A stretch of DNA of 39,638 bases, from the NCBI GenBank assembly GCA_900546775.1, contig UREM01000019.1, forward strand, positions 1-39,638, given 5' to 3'. Positions 1 to 8,608 of this stretch are shown one piece after another. A model generated the notes under the pieces. The model was given only the letters and a program-made list of their open reading frames with translations, had not been told where the DNA came from and did not search any database. Position 1 is the first letter of the stretch. The number at the start of each line of letters is the position of its first letter. Origin of the DNA: an uncultured Collinsella sp. Its GTDB lineage: Bacteria; Actinomycetota; Coriobacteriia; Coriobacteriales; Coriobacteriaceae. Position numbers and translations under genes: made by a program.

Positions 1-1
1 T

Positions 2-85
2 CATGCCGCCGAAGTTGAAAGACAGATTGCCGCTCTGGCGGGTTTGCAGCGTCAACCGGTTACGCGGTTTGGTAAAACCGCGTAA
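2..85 (+). CDS. possible C-terminal end of an unidentified protein (partial)
   Basis: An open frame runs from the window edge to a TAA at 83-85 and ends in residues QPVTRFGKTA. It would converge on tyrS with its stop next to the tyrS stop. Only 27 codons are visible and I do not recognise the family. A chance open frame of this length is quite possible in GC-rich DNA, so this is a weak call. Confidence 0.3.
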   Translation, partial: HAAEVERQIAALAGLQRQPVTRFGKTA

Positions 86-86
86 C
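59..86. repeat. perfect 12-bp inverted repeat at the 3' end of tyrS
   Basis: Arms GTTACGCGGTTT (59-70) and its complement (75-86) flank a 4-base loop, immediately after the tyrS stop codon. No T-run follows on either strand, so this may be an mRNA 3'-end stabilising hairpin or an imperfect terminator shared by convergent genes. Confidence 0.6.
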
Positions 87-1297
87 TAAACCAGCTTGAA
101 GCCCTTGCGCTTGCCCACGGAGAGGGTGTCGCCCAGCTTGAGGGCGCTCGGATCGATGTTGTAGCTCTTGGAAGCCACAGCCTTGCCGTTGATCTTGACG
201 CCGCCGCCGTCGATGTCGCGGCGGGCCTGACCGGCGCTGGCCGAAAGGCCCAGGTCCTTGAGCAGGCCAGCGAGGTAAATCTGGCCCTCGTCGTTGACGG
301 TCAGCTCAACGTGCTTCTCGGGGAAGTCGGCAAGCTGGCCCTCCTTGAACACACGGTCGAACTCGGCCTGAGCCTCGTCGCCGGCGCCGGCACCGTGGTA
401 GGTGTCGCACAGGTCGCGGCCTAGAGCGCGCTTGAGCTCGTAGGGGTCGGCGGAGCCATCGGCCAGGGCGGCATCGATCTTGTCGACCTCGGCCGGGGCG
501 AGCGAGCTGGCCAGACGATAGTACTTGCCGATCATCTCGTCGGGGATGGACATGGTCTTGCCGAACATATCCTTGGGAGCGTCGGTCAGGCCGATGTAGT
601 TGCCATAGGACTTGGACATCTTGCGCACGCCGTCGGTGCCCTCGAGCAGCGGCATGGTAAGCGCAATCTGCGGCTCCATGCCCATCTTCTCCATGAGCTC
701 GCGGCCGGCGAGCAGGTTGAAGAGCTGGTCGGTGCCGCCCATCTCGACGTCGGCCTTGATCTGAACGGAGTCGAAGGCCTGCATCACGGGGTACAGAAAC
801 TCGTGCAGGGCAATCGGCGTCTGGGACTGGTAGCGCTTGGTAAAGTCGTCGCGCTCAAGGATGCGGGCGACGGTGAACTTGGAGCACACCTGCAGCAGGC
901 CGGCCAGGTCCATCGAAAGGATCCAGTCGCCGTTGTGCACGATGGTGGTCTTCTCGGGGTCCAGGATCTTCATGGCCTGGCTCACGTAGGTCTCGGCGTT
1001 GGCCTCGATCTGCTCCTGCGAAAGCTGCGGGCGGGTGGAGTTCTTGCCCGAGGGGTCGCCGATCAGCGCAGTGCCGTTGCCGATGATAAGGGTGACGTTG
1101 TGGCCCAGGTCCTGGAACTGACGCATCTTGCGCAGGGGCACGGCATGGCCCAGGTGCAGGTCGGGGCTGGTGGGATCGACGCCGAGCTTGATGTTGAGGG
1201 GCTCGCCCTTCTCAAGCTTCTTGCGAAGGTCGGCCTCGGGGACGATCTGCGCTGCACCCGAGGTGATGATACGCATTTGCTCGTCAACAGACAGCAT
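86..1297 (-). CDS. tyrS: tyrosyl-tRNA synthetase
   Basis: Charges tRNA-Tyr with tyrosine using ATP in the cytoplasm. The 403-aa length fits a full bacterial TyrRS. Class I signatures are present: HLGH at residues 48-51 (HIGH motif) and KMSKS at 226-230. GGTDQLFNLL near 188 belongs to the tyrosine-binding region, and an S4-like RNA-binding domain covers roughly the last 65 residues (GQARRDI, GGGVKING). The ATG is preceded by a strong AAAGGAGG site. The gene follows the U32-family gene by 97 bp on the same strand. That gap is too short for a T-box leader, so tyrS may be cotranscribed with its neighbour. Confidence 0.97.
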   Translation of the reverse strand: MLSVDEQMRIITSGAAQIVPEADLRKKLEKGEPLNIKLGVDPTSPDLHLGHAVPLRKMRQFQDLGHNVTLIIGNGTALIGDPSGKNSTRPQLSQEQIEANAETYVSQAMKILDPEKTTIVHNGDWILSMDLAGLLQVCSKFTVARILERDDFTKRYQSQTPIALHEFLYPVMQAFDSVQIKADVEMGGTDQLFNLLAGRELMEKMGMEPQIALTMPLLEGTDGVRKMSKSYGNYIGLTDAPKDMFGKTMSIPDEMIGKYYRLASSLAPAEVDKIDAALADGSADPYELKRALGRDLCDTYHGAGAGDEAQAEFDRVFKEGQLADFPEKHVELTVNDEGQIYLAGLLKDLGLSASAGQARRDIDGGGVKINGKAVASKSYNIDPSALKLGDTLSVGKRKGFKLV

Positions 1298-1394
1298 TGG
1301 GTATCCTCCTTTTGCTATAGCACCCTCACCGGATACGGCGGTGCTGGAAGTTCATAAACCCACTAATAATAACCAAAACAGCGCGACGCGGCAC

Positions 1395-3371
1395 CTACGA
1401 CAGGAAAATCCTCGTCCTGCCGCACGCGTCGATAACGACCGGCAAACGCGTGCCGTCACGTTCGACCAAAAAGCGCGCCTGCTGACGGCGCGAGCAGTCA
1501 CGGCAACGGACCTGCCCCGTTGCATCCGTGGCGCAGGCGCCCTCGGCAGTCAGCAAGCAGTGCTCGCACACCATGAGCTCAGGACGGTCGGCATCGACAG
1601 GCCCCAAGACACCGGGGCAAGCGGCAAGTTCGGCAACACGCTCCGCATCATTGCCGAGCAACTCGGCCGACAAGCACACCCGCCCCGCACCGAGTCCGCG
1701 CAGCCAGGTAAGCGTGGCCCGATTGGCACAGAACACCGGCGCCGCCACGTCAAACGTTGTGCCCAGCTCGCGGGCCATCGCCACTTGTCCCAGATTGCGG
1801 CAGACGACGCGCCCGGCACGCTGCATAAGCGCCCGAGTCCGCTCGGCGTCGCCCGCGCGGCACACTTCGTCGAGCACCACCGTTGTATCGGACAGATCTC
1901 GCTCATCGCGCGGACCCACATCCATCAGCTCCCAGGCAAAGACCATACGAGCAAAATCCTCGCGCTTTGCCGGCCCCGCCGACCCCGCCAACTCCGTCGG
2001 CACATCGACATCTGCCAGAACGCCCTCAAACGGCAGCACCTCAACGGCACGCGCAACGGGCGCAATCGCATCCGCCTCGGCCCGCATGCGCTCCAACACC
2101 GCCGCCGTCTGATCCAACACGCCGGCGCTGCGAATCAGGTATACCTCGCAGCCCGCGTCCACCTTACGCTTGCAATGCACGACGACGCGCTTCCCCGCTG
2201 CGGCATCCACCGGGCAGGGCACCTGCGGCCAGCGCTTGGGCACATCGGGGCGCGCGTCGACGCCCGGATAGAACCGAATCTCGAGCGTGTCACCCGCCGC
2301 CACGGCGGCATCGAGCTCAACGGTCACCTCTTCGTGGCCCACAGCGACCAAGCGCCCCACGCGCACGCCCTGGTTGATCGCGCGCTCAAAGCTCATCAGC
2401 TCGGCACCCGAACGCCCTCGCAGGTACGCATCGGTAAACCCACGGTTAAACGACCTTCCCAGCTCGCGCTCAAGCTCTTCCACGGCACCGGGGTCCCACG
2501 CGCCGTCGCGCAGCATATCGAGCGCCCGGCGCCAAACCCGCACCACGTTGAATACGTAATCGGGGTTCTTCATGCGCCCCTCGATCTTGAGCGATGCCAC
2601 GCCGGTGGCAACAAGCTCGGGCAGGTGCGCGATACCCAGATAGTCACGCGGACAAAGCAGGCGGTCTCCCTCGACGGCAACAACACTCTGCCCCGCCTCG
2701 TCCACTAGGTCGTACGCCAGACGGCACGGCTGCGTGCAGTCGCCGCGCATCGCCGAGCGCCCACGCCGCAAGGCCGAGAACTCGCACGCCCCCGAATAGC
2801 CGATGCAAATCGCACCGTGGCAGAATACCTCGATGGGCACGCCCGTGGCACATAGCGCCGCAATCTCGTCGACCGTCAGCTCGCGTGCCGTCGTCACGCG
2901 CTCGACCCCCAGCTCATCGGCGGCAAGCCGCACGGCACCCTCGCTATGAGCGCCCGCCTGCGTGGACAGGTGAATCTCGACCCCGGGAATCGCCGCGCGC
3001 AGCGCGCAGGCCAACCCGGCATCGGCGACAATCAGAGCATCGGCGCCCAGCTCCAGTGCATGAGCTCCCAACGCCACCGCGTCGGACAACTCATCGTCAA
3101 ACACGAACACGTTGAGCGTTACGTACACACGCACGCCATGGGCATGCGCCACGGCGCAGCCGCGCGCAAACTCGTTATCCGTAAAGCCATGGGCGCTCAC
3201 ACGGGCGTTAAAGCCGCCCAACCCCGCATAGATGGCATCGGCACCCGCGGCGATGGCCGCAAGCATCTGGTCGAGTCCGCCCGCCGGCGCCAGCAGCTCG
3301 GGCAGCGCCGCACCGGCAGCATCCAATCCAGTCTCGTATTGTCCGCTCGGCCCCATCGTCCGAATCGCCAT
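1395..3371 (-). CDS. peptidase U32 family protein (probable RNA hydroxylation enzyme)
   Basis: 658-aa member of the U32 family. Characterised relatives (TrhP, RlhA) hydroxylate tRNA or 23S rRNA cytidine/uridine rather than cutting protein. The N-terminal barrel starts with LAPAGGLDQMLAAIAAGADA near residue 27. The family cysteines are at 184, 189, 196, 212 and 216 (FCHGAIC, GAC, RGDCTQPCR), and the IEGRMK motif is present. The C-terminal third carries more paired cysteines (CEHC, CRDC) that could bind metal. I place the start at 3371, where AAGGAG sits 8 bases upstream. An in-frame ATG 9 codons earlier (3398) has no convincing ribosome site. RNA substrate unknown; a protease role is less likely. 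Confidence 0.85.
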   Translation of the reverse strand: MAIRTMGPSGQYETGLDAAGAALPELLAPAGGLDQMLAAIAAGADAIYAGLGGFNARVSAHGFTDNEFARGCAVAHAHGVRVYVTLNVFVFDDELSDAVALGAHALELGADALIVADAGLACALRAAIPGVEIHLSTQAGAHSEGAVRLAADELGVERVTTARELTVDEIAALCATGVPIEVFCHGAICIGYSGACEFSALRRGRSAMRGDCTQPCRLAYDLVDEAGQSVVAVEGDRLLCPRDYLGIAHLPELVATGVASLKIEGRMKNPDYVFNVVRVWRRALDMLRDGAWDPGAVEELERELGRSFNRGFTDAYLRGRSGAELMSFERAINQGVRVGRLVAVGHEEVTVELDAAVAAGDTLEIRFYPGVDARPDVPKRWPQVPCPVDAAAGKRVVVHCKRKVDAGCEVYLIRSAGVLDQTAAVLERMRAEADAIAPVARAVEVLPFEGVLADVDVPTELAGSAGPAKREDFARMVFAWELMDVGPRDERDLSDTTVVLDEVCRAGDAERTRALMQRAGRVVCRNLGQVAMARELGTTFDVAAPVFCANRATLTWLRGLGAGRVCLSAELLGNDAERVAELAACPGVLGPVDADRPELMVCEHCLLTAEGACATDATGQVRCRDCSRRQQARFLVERDGTRLPVVIDACGRTRIFLS

Positions 3372-3533
3372 CGACAAACTCCTTACCAAGGTATGCATTC
3401 ACTCTGAAAAATGCCGTCTTCCAGCATACACGAGGCCTCGCGCGCCCCGTTTGGTTTATCGTGTAATAACTTATGTCCATCCTGCCCCGACGGCACATCC
3501 ACCGTCCGGCACGACATACCTGGAGGTCAATAT

Positions 3534-5732
3534 ATGGGTCCTCGCCAACGACAGGGACGCAGCCGTTCAAAGACGCATGCTCTGCCCATAATCCTGCTCT
3601 CGTTTTTGGGCTTTCTGCTGATTGCGGGCGTGGCATTTGGCATCGGCATGGTCGGCAACGTCAACCGCTGGCTGTCCGATCTGCCCGACTACACCGACGC
3701 CAACGCGTATCTGGTGAGCGAGCCCACCGAGATCGTCGACTGCAACGGCAACAAGATCGCGAGCTTCTACACGCAAAACCGCAAGTCTATCACCAAGGAC
3801 GAGGTCTCCCCCTACGTGCTGCAGGGCACCGTTGACGTCGAGGACGAGCGCTTCTACGAGCACGGCGGTATCGACCTGTGGGGTATCGCGCGTGCTGCGG
3901 TGGCAACCCTCGGTGGCGGGCACGAAGGCGCCTCGACTATCACCCAGCAGCTTGTGCGCAACACCATCCTGCAGGAGGAGCAGTTCGACTCGACCATTGA
4001 GCGTAAGGTGCGCGAGGCCTACATCGCCATCACGATGGAGGACATGTACTCCAAAGACGAGATCCTCATGATGTACCTCAACACCATCTATTACGGCCAC
4101 GGCGCCTACGGCATCGAGGCCGCAGCCGAGACCTATCTGTCCAAGAGCGCCGCCGACCTCACCCTCAGCGAGGCCGCGCTGCTCATCGGCCTTCCCAACT
4201 CGCCTTCGCAGTACGACCCCACGGTCAACCCCGATCTGGCACTGTCTCGCCGCAACAAGGTTCTCGACAACATGCTGCGCCTGGGCCACATCACCCAGGA
4301 GGAGCACGATGCCGCACAGGCCGAGCCCATCACCCTCAACGTGACCGAAATCTCGGGCAGCGGCGTCGACGTATACTCGCAGCCCTACTTTGTCTCCTAC
4401 GTCAAGCAGCTACTGGAGCAGGAGTTCTCGACCGACGTGCTCTTTAAGGGCGGCCTGACCGTCAAGACCACCATCGACCCCACGATGCAGCAGGTGGCAG
4501 AGAATGCCGTCCGCGAGCAGCTCGACACGCTCTCGCTTGACGGCCTGGACATGGGCATGGTCGTCGTCGACCCCAAGACCGGCTACATCAAGTGCATGGT
4601 GGGCGGCTACGACTACAACGCCGACGAGAACCACGTAAACCATGCCACGGCCAAGCGTCCCGTCGGCTCCACCTTTAAGGCCTTTACGCTGGCAACTGCC
4701 ATCCAAAACGGCATGAACCCCAACGTCACCCTCAACTGCAACTCGCCGCTCAAGGCCAAGGGCACCACAACCGAGGTACAAAACTACGCCAACCAGAGCT
4801 ATGGCAACATCACGCTTAAGCAGGCGACGGCATACTCCTCCAACACCGGCTACATCCAGGTGGCGGAAGCCGTCGGCAACAGCAAGATCATCTCGCTCGT
4901 CAAAAAGCTCGGCATCGACCCCGCCAAGGACAACATCGAGGACGTTCCCGTCATGACCCTCGGCACCGGCTCGATCTCGCCGCTCGAGATGGCCGCCGCC
5001 TACGCGACGTTTGCCAACGGCGGCTACTATCGCCAGCCGATCGCCATCACCGAGATTGACTCTCGTACCGGTTCGGTGCTGTACCAGCACACCGACAATC
5101 CCTCACAGGTGCTTACCGAGGGCGAGGCCGCCGCGGTCACCGATGTTCTGTCCGGCGTCATGAAGGGCAGCGGTACGGGTGCTGCCGGCGCCCTGAGTGT
5201 CAACCAGCCCTATGCCGGCAAGACGGGCACCACCGACAACACCACCAACCTGTGGTTCTGCGGCTATACCCCGCAGCTGGCATGCGCCCTGTGGACCGGC
5301 TATTCCGCGGGCGAGATCCCCATCCAAAAGTACGGCACGGACCTGCTGGGAGACAGCACCAACCTGCCTGTCTTTAAGCGGTTTATGAACACCGTTCTGA
5401 CCGGTACCGAGCGCGAGGAGTTTGCGACCGGAACGGCGCCCACCTACAAGAACAACAGCGTCTGGAAGTTCTACGGCACCAACAACACCAAGAAGTCGGA
5501 GAACGACGACAAGGACAAGGACGAAGAGGAAGAGGAAGAGGAAACCACCACAACGACTACCACGACGACCACGACCACCGAGACCACGGGCGGCGACACC
5601 ACCGGCGGCACCGGTACGACCGGTGGCTCGACGGGCGGCTCCACTGGTGGTTCGACCGGCGGCGATGGCGGCACGCCTACGCCTACGCCCACTCCCGACC
5701 CCTCGCCCACGCCTGACGATACGGTCGGCTAG
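3534..5732 (+). CDS. class A penicillin-binding protein (transglycosylase/transpeptidase)
   Basis: Bifunctional peptidoglycan synthase of 732 aa, membrane anchored. The basic N-terminus is cytoplasmic and one membrane segment lies at residues 16-43. The GT51 glycosyltransferase domain has the EDERF catalytic motif (Glu103) and EGASTITQQ near 132. The transpeptidase domain has STFK (379-382, Ser379 nucleophile), SSN (435-437) and KTGT (563-566). After residue 650 comes an unusual low-complexity tail: Lys/Asp/Glu-rich, then a threonine run, Gly-Thr/Ser repeats, and a Pro-Thr-rich end. Start chosen at 3534 because TGGAGG lies 7 bases upstream; the frame is open for 41 codons before that without a better site. 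Divergent from the U32 gene across 162 bp. A terminator follows. Confidence 0.96.
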   Translation: MGPRQRQGRSRSKTHALPIILLSFLGFLLIAGVAFGIGMVGNVNRWLSDLPDYTDANAYLVSEPTEIVDCNGNKIASFYTQNRKSITKDEVSPYVLQGTVDVEDERFYEHGGIDLWGIARAAVATLGGGHEGASTITQQLVRNTILQEEQFDSTIERKVREAYIAITMEDMYSKDEILMMYLNTIYYGHGAYGIEAAAETYLSKSAADLTLSEAALLIGLPNSPSQYDPTVNPDLALSRRNKVLDNMLRLGHITQEEHDAAQAEPITLNVTEISGSGVDVYSQPYFVSYVKQLLEQEFSTDVLFKGGLTVKTTIDPTMQQVAENAVREQLDTLSLDGLDMGMVVVDPKTGYIKCMVGGYDYNADENHVNHATAKRPVGSTFKAFTLATAIQNGMNPNVTLNCNSPLKAKGTTTEVQNYANQSYGNITLKQATAYSSNTGYIQVAEAVGNSKIISLVKKLGIDPAKDNIEDVPVMTLGTGSISPLEMAAAYATFANGGYYRQPIAITEIDSRTGSVLYQHTDNPSQVLTEGEAAAVTDVLSGVMKGSGTGAAGALSVNQPYAGKTGTTDNTTNLWFCGYTPQLACALWTGYSAGEIPIQKYGTDLLGDSTNLPVFKRFMNTVLTGTEREEFATGTAPTYKNNSVWKFYGTNNTKKSENDDKDKDEEEEEEETTTTTTTTTTTTETTGGDTTGGTGTTGGSTGGSTGGSTGGDGGTPTPTPTPDPSPTPDDTVG

Positions 5733-5754
5733 AAATCATCCGGCCATAAGCAAC

Positions 5755-5795
5755 AAGGCCCCCGAGCAGCCTATTGAACTGCTCGGGGGCCTTTT
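5755..5795 (+). terminator. intrinsic terminator after the PBP gene
   Basis: A perfect 15-bp stem (5755-5769 with 5779-5793) around a 9-base loop is followed by TT and then TTAGTTT. It lies 22 bp after the PBP stop. Confidence 0.92.
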
Positions 5796-5836
5796 AGTTT
5801 GAAGCGACCTGGTGGGCGGTCTTTATACCGGCAAAC

Positions 5837-5871
5837 AAAAAGGGGGTACCGACCAACGTCGATACCCCTTA
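5837..5871 (-). terminator. intrinsic terminator after argR
   Basis: On the minus strand, AAGGGGTA-T-CGAC pairs with GTCG-G-TACCCCCTT around a GTTG loop and is followed by a run of T. It begins about 48 bp past the argR stop. Confidence 0.88.
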
Positions 5872-5919
5872 CAAGCCACTATGTAAGCGCACGCAGTGCC
5901 GAGCGCACGACCCGCACGC

Positions 5920-6357
5920 CTACTTGCGAGAATTGCTCAGCTTATTGATCAGCGCCTCGAGACGCTCGCCGTCCTCGGCCGTCTGGGCAATAACCAAAAT
6001 CGTATCGTTGCCGGCAAGCGAGCCAAGCACATCGGGCAACTCTGCCGCATCAACGGCGGCGGCGATGCCGGAAGCCGTGCCAGGCTGAGCCTTGATCATA
6101 ACCAGATTATCGGTACGCAGAACGCCCGTTACGAGCTCGGAAACCATACGCTGCAGGTGTAGGTCCTCTGCCAGAACATAGATGCCCTCAGGGAGCTTAC
6201 GCAGCCCCATATCGGCAATATCGCGAGAGACAGTCGCTTGCGTGCAATCAAAGCCCATAGCGCGGAGCTCATCGACCAGCACGCGCTGCGTGCGGACGTC
6301 CTTATTGCGCACAATATCTCTAATGGCATCCTGGCGCCCATTGCGTTTTTTAGCCAT
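5920..6357 (-). CDS. argR: arginine repressor family regulator
   Basis: 145-aa ArgR/AhrC protein. ArgR is a hexameric arginine sensor that binds ARG-box DNA and controls arginine synthesis or breakdown. The N-terminal winged helix contains TQATVSRDI (residues 39-47). The C-terminal oligomerisation and ligand domain has PGTA (92-95) and GNDTI (116-120). Most ArgR proteins have two aspartates (GDDT) that contact arginine; here the first is Asn117, so ligand choice could differ. Start set at 6357 by a GGAGAGAGG site; an in-frame upstream ATG (6390) lacks one. No arginine biosynthetic gene is nearby. A short palindrome upstream suggests possible autoregulation. Confidence 0.93.
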   Translation of the reverse strand: MAKKRNGRQDAIRDIVRNKDVRTQRVLVDELRAMGFDCTQATVSRDIADMGLRKLPEGIYVLAEDLHLQRMVSELVTGVLRTDNLVMIKAQPGTASGIAAAVDAAELPDVLGSLAGNDTILVIAQTAEDGERLEALINKLSNSRK

Positions 6358-6390
6358 ACAAACCCTCTCTCCAAAAGATGGCGGAGACAA

Positions 6391-6405
6391 TCAATCAGTG
6401 ATTGA
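6391..6405. promoter_or_regulatory. 15-bp palindrome upstream of argR (candidate operator)
   Basis: TCAATCA-G-TGATTGA lies 33 bp upstream of the chosen argR start, in an AT-rich stretch. The adjoining TTGAATA resembles an ARG-box half site, but a full ARG box is not evident. An autoregulatory role is inference only. Confidence 0.35.
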
Positions 6406-6445
6406 ATAGTTTAACGCTATTTGAAGGCTTTTGTGTATAAGAACG

Positions 6446-6483
6446 CATTTCGAAACAATTCTATGCAAATATGTTTCGAAATG
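6446..6483. promoter_or_regulatory. 12-bp perfect dyad with TTTCGAAA cores
   Basis: CATTTCGAAACA (6446-6457) and its exact complement (6472-6483) flank a 14-base AT-rich spacer, between argR and the glycosyltransferase stop. Each arm contains the small palindrome TTTCGAAA, so this could be two binding sites for one dimeric regulator. A terminator role for the glycosyltransferase is less likely, because no T-run follows on the minus strand. Confidence 0.5.
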
Positions 6484-6489
6484 AGCCGT

Positions 6490-7539
6490 TTAGGCGGTTT
6501 TTGCGCCCGTCCGGTTAAGAAAAGCTGCCAGATGCGTACACATCACGCAGCGCGCAGGCTTGGCGCTGGCGATCGGCCCAAACAACAGACCGAGTCCCCG
6601 ATGGTTGTCCTTGAGCGCGGCGACCATCTGACGGGTTCGAGGCGCCTCGAGCATATCACGCATGCGGGCGGAACGCTCGATTGACGACACTCCATGCGGG
6701 CTCAGACACAAATTCTCGATGCAGGCGACCAGTCCGGCAAAGTAGAACTTTTGGCTTGCCAGCTTGAGCCGACCACCGCTATCTGCTTCCGAGAGTGAGT
6801 CCGCAAGCTCGTCGAGCGCTCGAGTGTCATCGGATATCCTGGCATACATGGTGGGATCAAAGGCATCTGTAAGCTTAGGTGCCACCGCGTGGAAACAAGC
6901 GTCGCCGCAGCCGGACACGAATCGTGCCTGCGAGAGCGCATAAGCCATAAACTCAACCGTACGGTACGCCTTGCCGCGCGACAGGCATGCCTCAAACAGC
7001 GGACGGCTATACATCACGCCAGAGGTCTGAGCGACTAGGCCGCCTAAAATCAACTGGGGCAGCCCAGTCACCATAGAAGACTCGTCTTCTATGGCAATAG
7101 AGGCAGCATCCAAGACGCGCGAATGACGCTCGCGGTGCGCATCGTATCGATCGAGCGACACCGTGGGGAACACTATGTCTGCCGCAGTATCGCACGCGAT
7201 ATCGACCATCTTGGAAAGGGACTGCGGAGCAAACCACTCATCGGCGTTCATGGCGATGATTTGAGAGCCGCGCGAGGCATCAAAACCGGCACGAAGACAA
7301 GCGCCGCGCTTCGCGTCCTCGACGTCAATCAAATCAATATGGATGTCCCTGTCGGCAGCAACTTGAAGCGAATGGCGCACACCGGGCGCAGCATCGCGGC
7401 AGACAACGACAATCTGCAAATCATAGAGGTCTTGGTTCTGGATACTCTCGAGCGCACGCATCGCATAGCTGGGCGAACCTTCTACCACAAGGATCACCGA
7501 AAGTCGCGGATGCGAACAACGTCGAACCAAGTTTTCCAT
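6490..7539 (-). CDS. glycosyltransferase family 2-like protein
   Basis: 349 aa. A GT-A type nucleotide-sugar fold is suggested by LSVILVVEG (13-21), the SIQNQDLYDLQIVVVCRD segment and NADEW (98-102) in the position of the metal-binding DxD-like motif. The C-terminal 200 residues are mostly helical in character and match no domain I recognise. No membrane segment or signal is obvious. The acceptor is unknown; cell-wall or surface polysaccharide synthesis is the usual role. The start is uncertain: GAGAGG abuts the ATG at 7537-7539 with no spacer, whereas a TTG four codons in (7528-7530) would sit at normal spacing. It appears to form a single-gene unit. Confidence 0.72.
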   Translation of the reverse strand: MENLVRRCSHPRLSVILVVEGSPSYAMRALESIQNQDLYDLQIVVVCRDAAPGVRHSLQVAADRDIHIDLIDVEDAKRGACLRAGFDASRGSQIIAMNADEWFAPQSLSKMVDIACDTAADIVFPTVSLDRYDAHRERHSRVLDAASIAIEDESSMVTGLPQLILGGLVAQTSGVMYSRPLFEACLSRGKAYRTVEFMAYALSQARFVSGCGDACFHAVAPKLTDAFDPTMYARISDDTRALDELADSLSEADSGGRLKLASQKFYFAGLVACIENLCLSPHGVSSIERSARMRDMLEAPRTRQMVAALKDNHRGLGLLFGPIASAKPARCVMCTHLAAFLNRTGAKTA

Positions 7540-7610
7540 CCTCTCGATAGCACCAAATCAAACTGTCGTTCATGGTACACCCGAGCTATAAAAGCAACGA
7601 GCCGCCTAAC

Positions 7611-7667
7611 ATGTTGCACGCCAAGAACAGATGTTGCACACGCGCAGCTCACACATAGTATGTGCAA
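7611..7667. promoter_or_regulatory. repeated TTGCAC sites upstream of the glycosyltransferase
   Basis: ATGTTGCAC occurs at 7611-7619 and again at 7631-7639 (20-bp period). An inverted TTGCAC lies at 7662-7667, overlapping the palindrome CACATA-G-TATGTG (7652-7664). The cluster sits between truA and the glycosyltransferase and could be a regulator-binding region for the latter. No clear -35/-10 pair was found. Confidence 0.35.
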
Positions 7668-7691
7668 GGCACAGACGCGCCGAGCACTCCC

Positions 7692-8516
7692 CTAGTCGAG
7701 AACGACAAGCTCGTCGGGGCCGTAATCCACACCCATAAACGTAAGGCCGCAGGCAGGAGCCGTGGGGCCCGCAGCGGTACGGTCGCAAGCATCGATAACC
7801 TCGCGCATCCACTCGGGTTCACGGCGATGCATGCCAATCTCGACAAGCGTGCCCACGATCGTACGGACCATCGAATGCAGAAACGCATTGCCCTCGATGG
7901 TAAACGTCAGGATGTCCTCGCCAAACGCAACCTCATGGCCAAATTCGGCACGCATCACGCAGCGATGCGTGGGCTTGCCAACGGCCGAGGCAACCTTACA
8001 AAAGCTTTTAAAGTCCTGCTCGCCCAGCAGCGCGGGGCAGGCAGAAGACATAGCCTCAACATCCAAGGGATAGCGATGCCACCACACGGCACCGCGGGAC
8101 AGCACGGGGCGCGCATCGCGATCGGCAATACGGTATGTATACGTACGGGAATGCGCGTCAAAGCGTGCAGAAAAGCCTTTACGGGCCCTGTAGACCTCGT
8201 TAATGGCGATATCTTTGGGCAGCAGGGCATCCATGGCCCGCAGCCACCTACGGCGCGTACAAGCGAGCTCAGCGTCCGTAACGGGCACGCTGATGTGCTG
8301 AGCCACGGCATGCACGCCGGCATCGGTACGCCCCGCGCACGTCAGATCGATCGGGCGGCGAAGCAGCGTCTCGATGGCTCGACGTAGCTCACCAGCAACC
8401 GTCGTCTGTCTCGGCTGCTCGGCAAATCCGCTATACGACGAGCCATCATAGGCCACACGAAATACGAGTGTGGCGTCAAGCTCGGAAATCGAATTGAAAT
8501 CAGACGGCGCAGTCAT
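7692..8516 (-). CDS. truA: tRNA pseudouridine(38-40) synthase
   Basis: 274 aa. Isomerises uridine to pseudouridine at positions 38-40 of the tRNA anticodon arm. The catalytic aspartate is Asp65 in AGRTDAGVHA. YDGSSYSGFAEQP near residue 23 and the ENAFLHSMVR-like segment (here GNAFLHSMVR) are family signatures. The start is the ATG at 8516 with GGGAG at good spacing; a TTG five codons upstream is rejected. It lies just after the ribosomal block, as in many bacteria, but a strong terminator separates them, so it needs its own promoter or readthrough. Confidence 0.95.
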   Translation of the reverse strand: MTAPSDFNSISELDATLVFRVAYDGSSYSGFAEQPRQTTVAGELRRAIETLLRRPIDLTCAGRTDAGVHAVAQHISVPVTDAELACTRRRWLRAMDALLPKDIAINEVYRARKGFSARFDAHSRTYTYRIADRDARPVLSRGAVWWHRYPLDVEAMSSACPALLGEQDFKSFCKVASAVGKPTHRCVMRAEFGHEVAFGEDILTFTIEGNAFLHSMVRTIVGTLVEIGMHRREPEWMREVIDACDRTAAGPTAPACGLTFMGVDYGPDELVVLD

Positions 8517-8550
8517 GGACGCTCCCAACAAACAAGCAACGGTATCGCGA

Positions 8551-8582
8551 CAAAAAAAGAGGGGTACGCGAACGTACCCCTC
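8551..8582 (-). terminator. intrinsic terminator of the ribosomal protein block
   Basis: On the minus strand, GAGGGGTACG-TTCG-CGTACCCCTC forms a perfect 10-bp stem with a stable TTCG tetraloop, followed by seven T. It lies 26 bp past the rplQ stop and upstream of truA. Confidence 0.96.
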
Positions 8583-8608
8583 GAATATAGCCTATGCAGA
8601 CGGAATGT

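Noticed and set aside
1298..1394. T-box leader upstream of tyrS
   Set aside because: Only 97 bp separate tyrS from the upstream gene and no T-box-like terminator or antiterminator is visible.
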